From Isohypsibius dastychi (lineage: Eukaryota > Tardigrada > Eutardigrada > Parachela > Isohypsibiidae), in NCBI GenBank assembly GCA_034696485.1, contig JAQIWT010000653.1, positions 1 to 16,715 on the forward strand: a DNA stretch of 16,715 bases, given 5' to 3'. Numbering within the stretch: position 1 is the first letter of the stretch; each line of letters begins with the position of its first letter. Under the pieces are notes generated by a model. It had not been told where the DNA came from, ran no database searches, and saw only the letters and a program-made list of their open reading frames with translations. Below, one piece after another: positions 11,757-16,715 of the stretch. The position numbers and the translations under genes were made by a program.

Positions 11757-13339
11757 ACAATATTTTGATAGCACCACATGTTTCTCGACTCCTTCCAAAA
11801 TGTCCATGCGGCGTGAGTATCGAACGACGGATTCGGTTTGGGCGAGGAGTTCTTATGGAGGAGCGTCCGAATGCTCAGCACCGCCCTATCTTTCCAGAAT
11901 GTCTTTCTCGATATTCTGCTTGAATTCACCTTTCTTCTCTTCGTACTGCTTCTGCAGTAACTTCGCTTTCGTCAGATCAGCCTGAAATGGAAAGTTCATT
12001 TTTAATAAAAACAAATTTTCAGAAAAATCATGCTTGAAAATTAATTTAAGAAACAGCCTAAAACCCCAACATCAAATCATGATCATTTTGACAACTGAAT
12101 TGAGAACACAGTTATAACAAGGAGATTCGAAATTTAAAAAGGCGACAATTCCAGAATTTGGAAAACAAACAGAAGCCCAGAATCACGGAAACGTTATTTT
12201 AAGCAAAACACCAAATCTAAAATAGCTTGCAATACTTTCAATGTTATATTATAATCCAACCATTTCTCCAATTTTCTTATCTGATGTTTCCATACCTGAA
12301 GATGAAGATCAACTCCTTTCTCATAAGCATCCCACGGAAACAGCTGCGCTTTGGCAACTCGATTGGTTTCTCCTGAAAACCTCACAGCATTCTCTCCAGT
12401 AAACGTCTCCGCGATGACAAGCGTATCTTTGAACGGGTTCTCTCTCATACTCCTCGTTTTTGGATCATAATAAGCGGAACTCAGATCCAAATTCAACAAA
12501 TATTTCGCCGTGTATTCCCGAATTCGGAGATTCCTCACATTAATCCGCTGCTTGCTGTCGACTTTCGTACCAGGCATTTCCATGTCATCCGCATATTTAT
12601 CTTCATTATCATCCACATCAATAGGCTCAACTTTCGCCACCTCATCCGTCGCAGCTTCAGCACTACCTTCGCCAAATTTAACCGCGTCAACTGAAGACAA
12701 CTTAGCGTCAACTGAAGACGAACTTCTCCACGACAGCTTTGTATTCACTTGGATCATAACCGTTCCATCGATCTCTTTTTCCTACAAGAAAAACATTCAG
12801 AAACGACTAGGAAAACTGAACGCAAAAATAAATACCTCAGATTCTCAGAAATGGTGATCAATGCTTGAATTGACAAATTCATCAGGCGAGTGGCGAGATA
12901 TTATCTCCCGTGAATCTCGCTGCAATTTTTCGTGGTCGTTCCAGACAGTCTTTCTTCTTGTGTGTCATGGCTCCGCAGTTCTCACAAGCTCCTTTGCGGA
13001 ATTTCGTCGAAACTGAATTCGAATTGACTTCTTTTTGGCACCAGTCTGCGATTCCAGCGTAAACTGTCTGCTTCTCCTCCGGAGCTCGCTGATGTTTCAG
13101 AGTGGGTCCAGTAGCTCCAATATACCACGGTGCAGTAGCAATGTAATGGGGAATGTGGGGATTGATATCGTGTTCTCCTTCGTCCTGTTCAGCTAGCTAG
13201 CTTATAGAACAATTCCTGCTTTACGGGCTTCCTCCAGCTCCTTAGTTTTTCGATAATCGTCATGGCTGGATTTTTTTCCATCCCCGGCGTAATTTTTCTC
13301 TCCGATGATCGCCGAAACGGGTAGTTGCGATGAAAACAT
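11757..13339 (-). pseudogene. SLU7: Pre-mRNA splicing factor SLU7, decayed and 3'-truncated
   Basis: SLU7 is a second-step splicing factor that helps select the 3' splice site. Exon blocks are 12836-13339, 12296-12781 and about 11757-11981, with good GT-AG borders. Recognisable parts are [30 protein letters not shown], the zinc knuckle [90 protein letters not shown] and KDILER. Lesions: an insertion of about 11 bases with stops near 13193-13206; a 7-base tandem duplication at 12885-12898 that shifts frame; a one-base shift near 12722-12726; in-frame TAG at 11886-11888 (tyrosine expected) and TAA at 11853-11855. Nothing matches SLU7 after SKY near 11760. Introns are kept, so this is a segmental copy or a gene decayed in place. 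The start ATG at 13339 has no other support than phase. Confidence 0.85.
12684..12725 (-). repeat. 21-base tandem duplication inside SLU7
   Basis: GCGTCAACTGAAGAC occurs at 12684-12698 and again at 12705-12719, one 21-base unit apart. It gives a repeated SSVDA segment in the protein frame. It sits next to a one-base frame change, so slippage here may have helped to break the gene. Confidence 0.6.
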
Positions 13340-13398
13340 GATATTTTAACAGAAACAAATGCAGGAAAACAAACCTTTGATATGCTTTACTGAAGCCC

Positions 13399-13496
13399 AG
13401 CTCAATGACTGTGTGTGCGTGCTACGTGTGCTGACTGTGTACGCTGCGTGCGTATGCGAGCACGTAGTTTTGGCCGCGTTGGCTAACCATATCTAG
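13399..13496 (-). promoter_or_regulatory. Upstream module, copy B (shared with 7307-7408)
   Basis: Read on the minus strand, this has the same order as copy A: CTAG, one variable base, the 26-base identical core (13466-13491), about 52 bases of ACG-rich sequence, then CACACAGTC and TGAGCT. It ends about 60 bases before the SLU7 start at 13339 and points towards it, as copy A points towards the NDUFA9-like gene. It also lies in the divergent spacer of the folate-receptor-like gene. Confidence 0.6.
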
Positions 13497-13876
13497 CACC
13501 ACGAAGCATCACCCGCAACGCTTGCGTGCTTCCCGTCCGTGTCGTGCATGAACACAGATACGCACACGAACCGTGTCAGTGTACGATTTCACACGTCAAG
13601 TGAGTCATCAGCTGTTGGTTCACCAAAAACAAAATCAAATTGGAAATTCCAAATTTGCTGTTGACGTACAACAACTGTTTGTCAAACAAACAGCGATCAC
13701 TTGTGCATTTTGTTTTGTATGGTTTTGCTTGATAACAGCATTTCGAGTGTCTTGCTGCTCATATTGAGTTTCCGGAAGATAATGTTGACAGGAAATACGG
13801 TAAGGAAACTCGCAGATCATTGTTTGCACTTGCAGTTGGATGGCTGTTTCTTTTTTTTGCTTAGTGTTTGGGCAAA
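13497..13876. other. 5' spacer of the folate-receptor-like gene
   Basis: About 380 bases between module B and the ATG at 13877. The left part is rich in CGTG/CACG steps; the right part is AT-rich and pyrimidine-rich. I see no recognisable protein. Part of it is presumably promoter and 5' untranslated sequence. Confidence 0.4.
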
Positions 13877-14473
13877 ATGCTTGGTCTCTTCTCCTTCGGT
13901 ATCCTCTGTGCATACTTGCAGACATCTTCTGCTCAAGATTCAAATGTTTTGGACGATTGTTTACGGGGCAGAAACCACAAGGAGAAGCCATCCCCGGAGG
14001 CCGGTATTCCATCAGATTCTGCGGTATGTTTTTTCTGGCTCTGTTGTTTCGTGTTCAAGTTGCAAACAGTGACTGTTCCGCTTCAGTGTGCTGCGTGGTC
14101 TGGACGTTCTTGCTGCAGAAATGACACGGCGGCAAATATAACCGCATTGGGAAAAGATGACAAACATTTAGGGTTCACGTGGGACCATTGTCCAGAGAAA
14201 CCCCTCTCCGCTCGCTGCAGGGATTTCTTCAAAAAAGATCTGTGTTTTTATGGTGAATACCACGCAGTTTTCTCCGGTTGTGTTTAACTCTCATGTACGC
14301 AGAATGTTCGCCCAATGTTGGCCCCTGGATAACGCCGGATCCACGAAAGATTCGCACGGAACGCTTTGTGGATGTCCCTATATGTGCGTCAGAATGCACA
14401 GCGTGGTTCGATGCCTGCAAGGAAGATTGGACCTGCGTTGCCAACTGGGGAAAGGATTTTGTTTTCGGCGGAG
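13877..14473 (+). CDS. Folate-receptor-like secreted cysteine-rich protein, 3' part missing
   Basis: Folate-receptor family proteins are extracellular, disulphide-rich, often GPI-anchored and bind folate or riboflavin. Exons are 13877-14023, 14087-14252 and 14303-14473. The N-terminus MLGLFSFGILCAYLQTSSAQ is a signal peptide. The family pattern follows: C..GRNHKEKPSPE (vertebrate KHHKEKPGPE), then CAAWSGRSCCRNDTA, FTWDHC, CRDFFKKDLCFY, ECSPNVGPWI, RTERFVDVPIC and CKEDWTCVANWGKDF. This covers about the first 160 residues of a protein usually near 220-260. A donor (GTGAGT) follows, but no downstream exon with the remaining cysteines is visible before the antisense His-rich gene begins at 14569. 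The last exons may lie beyond the window, making the His-rich gene nested, or the gene may be truncated. Whether folate itself is bound cannot be said. Confidence 0.85.
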
Positions 14474-14568
14474 GTGAGTTCGGATTATTAATCTATATGT
14501 TCCAAATTAAAGTCGGTACGGTAGCTGGATCTAAGTTCTAATTTTTTTATTCGGGCCGGAAGTCTGGT

Positions 14569-16715
14569 TCAGAATTCACTGCAGTTCTGATGTTGCTGAA
14601 ATATAGCCACGAGCGAGGGACCGCTAATGTGGTCGGATTTTGGGCTTTGTATCAGATTATTGAGGGAGGACTGTTGATGGTCTTTGCGAATTGTTGCATT
14701 GTGGACTTTTTCGACGAGTTCGCCATGTTCCGCTCGTGCTCTGACCAGGGTATCTTCGACGACGCTCATCTTCATCCACTGCGATGATAGAACAAAACAA
14801 CAGACGACCGGATGCATTAGAACGGCGCTGTCTGGGGTTGAATTAGCGAGGACGAATGAAATTCCCCGGCATATCCCGTTTAGTTGCTGTTTGAATTTAG
14901 CGGAATATTTATCAAGCCTCTCAGATTTCTTCTTGGTAGAACAAACAAGTTGGCTGCGCAGCGAAAGGAGGTGCTCGAACAGCGATTCTTGGTCGCGCCA
15001 GGCCTCCTCAAGAATATTGCTCATCATTGCCGCGCATTCTTCTTCAAACGGCTCAGGTGAGCCATGGTGCGTCATTTTCTGTTCATTTTCTAATTGTTGA
15101 ACAGCCATTTCGGTTCGGTGGTGTTCCGCATCTAGAAACTCGTTCTCGTTTTGGAGACTCTCGAACTCCTGTGTCCATTGCTCCTCAAGATTCGACTGGA
15201 TTTTACAGAATGTGTTTTCGATGCTTTCGTACATATGCTGTGTGGCTTTCAGCAACTCATCCGTTTTACTGGTTCCGTGGTCTGCATGGAGCTTGCTTTT
15301 ACTGGAAGCGTGGCGCTTCCGGCTTGGGCATCTTGGTTGCACCGCTTTGTTCGAGCTTTGGAAATGATTGATTCGGTCGAGGATGTGGTGATAGGTTCTG
15401 CTGAGCTCTTCTTTTTCAGTCTTGAGGTCGTGAGTTTCGTTCTCAAGTTCACTTATGTTTCGTTCCAGATCTGCTTTTTCCTTGTCGTGGTTCTCCATTC
15501 GCTTTGCGATTTTGATGACCAAATTGACCAGATCTTGTTGTTTGTGAGAGTGACCTTTATGAGACGAGTGGGGCTGCGGTTCTTGCTGATGAGGTGTCAC
15601 TTTTTCGCATGTAGAGACATCGTGGTGACCGTGATGATGAGGAGAATGATAACATTTTTTCGGATGCATCCTGTCCGTTTTTGACCGGTCGCTGCTGTTT
15701 CCGCATGCTCGTTTTGAACAGCAGCCTTTTTTTGGAGTGGGTGTCTCAGTGGCGTGTTTTCGCTTATGCAAATGTTTTGTCGATAATTTGGCAGATCTTG
15801 TTTTATTACATCCCGTAAAGGGGATGTGTTTTCTCACTTTTTGGGGATGATGGTGATGGGCGAGGTGCGCTGTGGAATGGGTGTTCTGTTGATTGATTCC
15901 CGACGTGGAATTTGATACGTGAGCAAACGGAGAAAGAAGCTGTGAATTTGTGGATCGTGATCGTGCTGTTAAATGATGTGTATCCAAATGGAGATCGGAT
16001 TTGTGCGAGAACTGGGAGTTCTTGGACTCGGGATGCTCTCTGGATGGAGATTCGTTGGAGTGATGAGAGCTTTTGTGTATTAAATGAGAACCTGCCGACC
16101 CTGGTTTCTCTTTTGAATGAGATTCATTCAAGTGATGACAGGACTCCGCCACATTGGAATCGGTGGAACCGTGACCTTCTTTGGTGTGAGATTTATTGAG
16201 ATGATGGTGTGGGTGTTCGTTGGCCAGATGCAGAACCTTGGAATGAGATGTGTTCGAGTCATGTGAACGGTGTGTTCGTACATGTTGTTGAGAACTTGTG
16301 TGAGATGGATGAAGGAGTTGCTTATGATGCTTGAAACTATCTGAAAGGTCATGGTGGCTGTTCACTGTATGTTGATTGACTTTGCATCCAGATGGTTTCT
16401 GGTGTTCGTGGTGATGTGGAGAACCATGGTGTGACCCGGAGTGGGTTACCTGATGATGATGCTCTTTGACACGCTCGTGCGATGTACTAAGTGCCACATC
16501 CCTTTCTGATTTTTGGCAGACATAATGGGTGCTTGGTTCCTTCGGTGATCCACATGGCTTTTCGTTGAGAGCAATGGGTTGGCAAGGTGGCACCTTCTCC
16601 TCGTGACATTTAAGCTTGCTCTTTTTCTGTTTGCGTGGAATTATCAGCTTGACGCTGAACCTACCTTCTGGAATTGGGGATACTTTGTGATTACATTCAC
16701 AAGTGTTGGGTGGTG
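14569..16715 (-). CDS. Histidine-rich coiled-coil protein, 5' end beyond the window, unassigned
   Basis: The frame is open from the right edge to a TGA at 14569-14571, at least 714 residues, without an ATG near 16593; the start is upstream of the window. I recognise no family. The first part reads CECNHKVSPIPEGRFSVKL and has a basic patch RKQKKSK. A long low-complexity half is very rich in His, Ser and Lys (HHHEHQ, HHHGHH, SHHGSPHHH), with degenerate 23-24-residue repeats at 15994-16206. A small Cys/Lys patch follows (KKGCCSKRACG). The C-terminal half is helical coiled coil: KADLERNISELENETHDL near 15400-15480, then a second helical stretch (LQNENEFLDAEHHRTEMAVQ). A hydrophobic, differently composed stretch at about 14780-14870 may be an unspliced intron; it ends in a perfect acceptor but has no clear donor. 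Metal binding by the histidines is inference only. The frame lies antisense to where folate-receptor exons would be expected. Confidence 0.75.
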   Translation of the reverse strand, partial: PPNTCECNHKVSPIPEGRFSVKLIIPRKQKKSKLKCHEEKVPPCQPIALNEKPCGSPKEPSTHYVCQKSERDVALSTSHERVKEHHHQVTHSGSHHGSPHHHEHQKPSGCKVNQHTVNSHHDLSDSFKHHKQLLHPSHTSSQQHVRTHRSHDSNTSHSKVLHLANEHPHHHLNKSHTKEGHGSTDSNVAESCHHLNESHSKEKPGSAGSHLIHKSSHHSNESPSREHPESKNSQFSHKSDLHLDTHHLTARSRSTNSQLLSPFAHVSNSTSGINQQNTHSTAHLAHHHHPQKVRKHIPFTGCNKTRSAKLSTKHLHKRKHATETPTPKKGCCSKRACGNSSDRSKTDRMHPKKCYHSPHHHGHHDVSTCEKVTPHQQEPQPHSSHKGHSHKQQDLVNLVIKIAKRMENHDKEKADLERNISELENETHDLKTEKEELSRTYHHILDRINHFQSSNKAVQPRCPSRKRHASSKSKLHADHGTSKTDELLKATQHMYESIENTFCKIQSNLEEQWTQEFESLQNENEFLDAEHHRTEMAVQQLENEQKMTHHGSPEPFEEECAAMMSNILEEAWRDQESLFEHLLSLRSQLVCSTKKKSERLDKYSAKFKQQLNGICRGISFVLANSTPDSAVLMHPVVCCFVLSSQWMKMSVVEDTLVRARAEHGELVEKVHNATIRKDHQQSSLNNLIQSPKSDHISGPSLVAIFQQHQNCSEF
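15994..16206 (-). repeat. Degenerate 23-24-residue protein repeats
   Basis: Consecutive units begin HHLNKSHTKEGHGSTDSN, HHLNESHSKEKPGSAGSH and HHSNESPSREHPESKNSQ, each followed by five or six more residues; a fourth, weaker unit begins LHLDTHHLTARSRSTNSQ. The pattern HH-x-NES-x-S-x-E suggests internal expansion by duplication. Confidence 0.65.

Noticed and set aside
11853-11888. Reassigned stop codons (alternative genetic code) to explain TAG and TAA in SLU7
   Set aside because: The two stops replace different residues (tyrosine and probably lysine or similar), and intact neighbouring genes end at ordinary TAG, TAA and TGA codons. Decay or error fits better.
15151-15684. 177-codon plus-strand frame with hydrophobic content
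   Set aside because: It is the antisense shadow of the coiled-coil coding region and begins and ends without gene context.

Overview
The window reads as nuclear DNA of a compact invertebrate genome. Genes are split by many GT-AG introns, most about 45-65 bases long, and lie tightly packed on both strands. The families seen (PAK kinase, REXO2, CCDC174, NDUFA9, SLU7, folate-receptor-like) are metazoan. An enoplean (clade I, Trichuris-like) nematode is my best guess, but only from gene density, intron size and base composition; I cannot prove it.

Left third (421-7143): three genes can be spliced by hand into uninterrupted, full-length proteins. They are a p21-activated kinase (minus, 13 exons, 523 aa), an oligoribonuclease REXO2 (plus, 7 exons, 192 aa) and a CCDC174 homologue (minus, 11 exons, 534 aa). 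PAK and REXO2 diverge from an 860-base spacer. REXO2 and CCDC174 converge with 162 bases between their stop codons.

Middle (about 7144-13500): this stretch looks like a gene graveyard. A plus-strand NDUFA9-like gene keeps its introns but has two frame breaks and no recognisable 3' half. A minus-strand SLU7 gene keeps its introns, zinc knuckle and core, but carries insertions, frame breaks, two in-frame stop codons and no recognisable C-terminal part. Between them lie unassigned sequence and a 497-base foldback element, rich in AACGGG/CCCGTT, with perfect terminal inverted repeats and an 8-base target duplication, as in hAT-type elements. Just upstream of each decayed gene, in the same orientation relative to the gene, sits a shared module of about 100 bases with a 26-base identical core. 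Seen on one strand, the two copies are inverted repeats flanking the whole 6-kb decayed block.

Right part (13877-16715): a folate-receptor-like secreted cysteine-rich protein (plus) has three good exons and then stops short of the usual C-terminal part. Immediately after it, on the opposite strand, a long histidine-rich, coiled-coil reading frame runs off the right edge. It belongs to no family I recognise.

The most interesting points are the paired upstream modules bounding the decayed genes, the contrast between perfectly intact and broken genes on one contig, the foldback element, and the unassigned His-rich protein. I did not find a convincing new multi-gene system.
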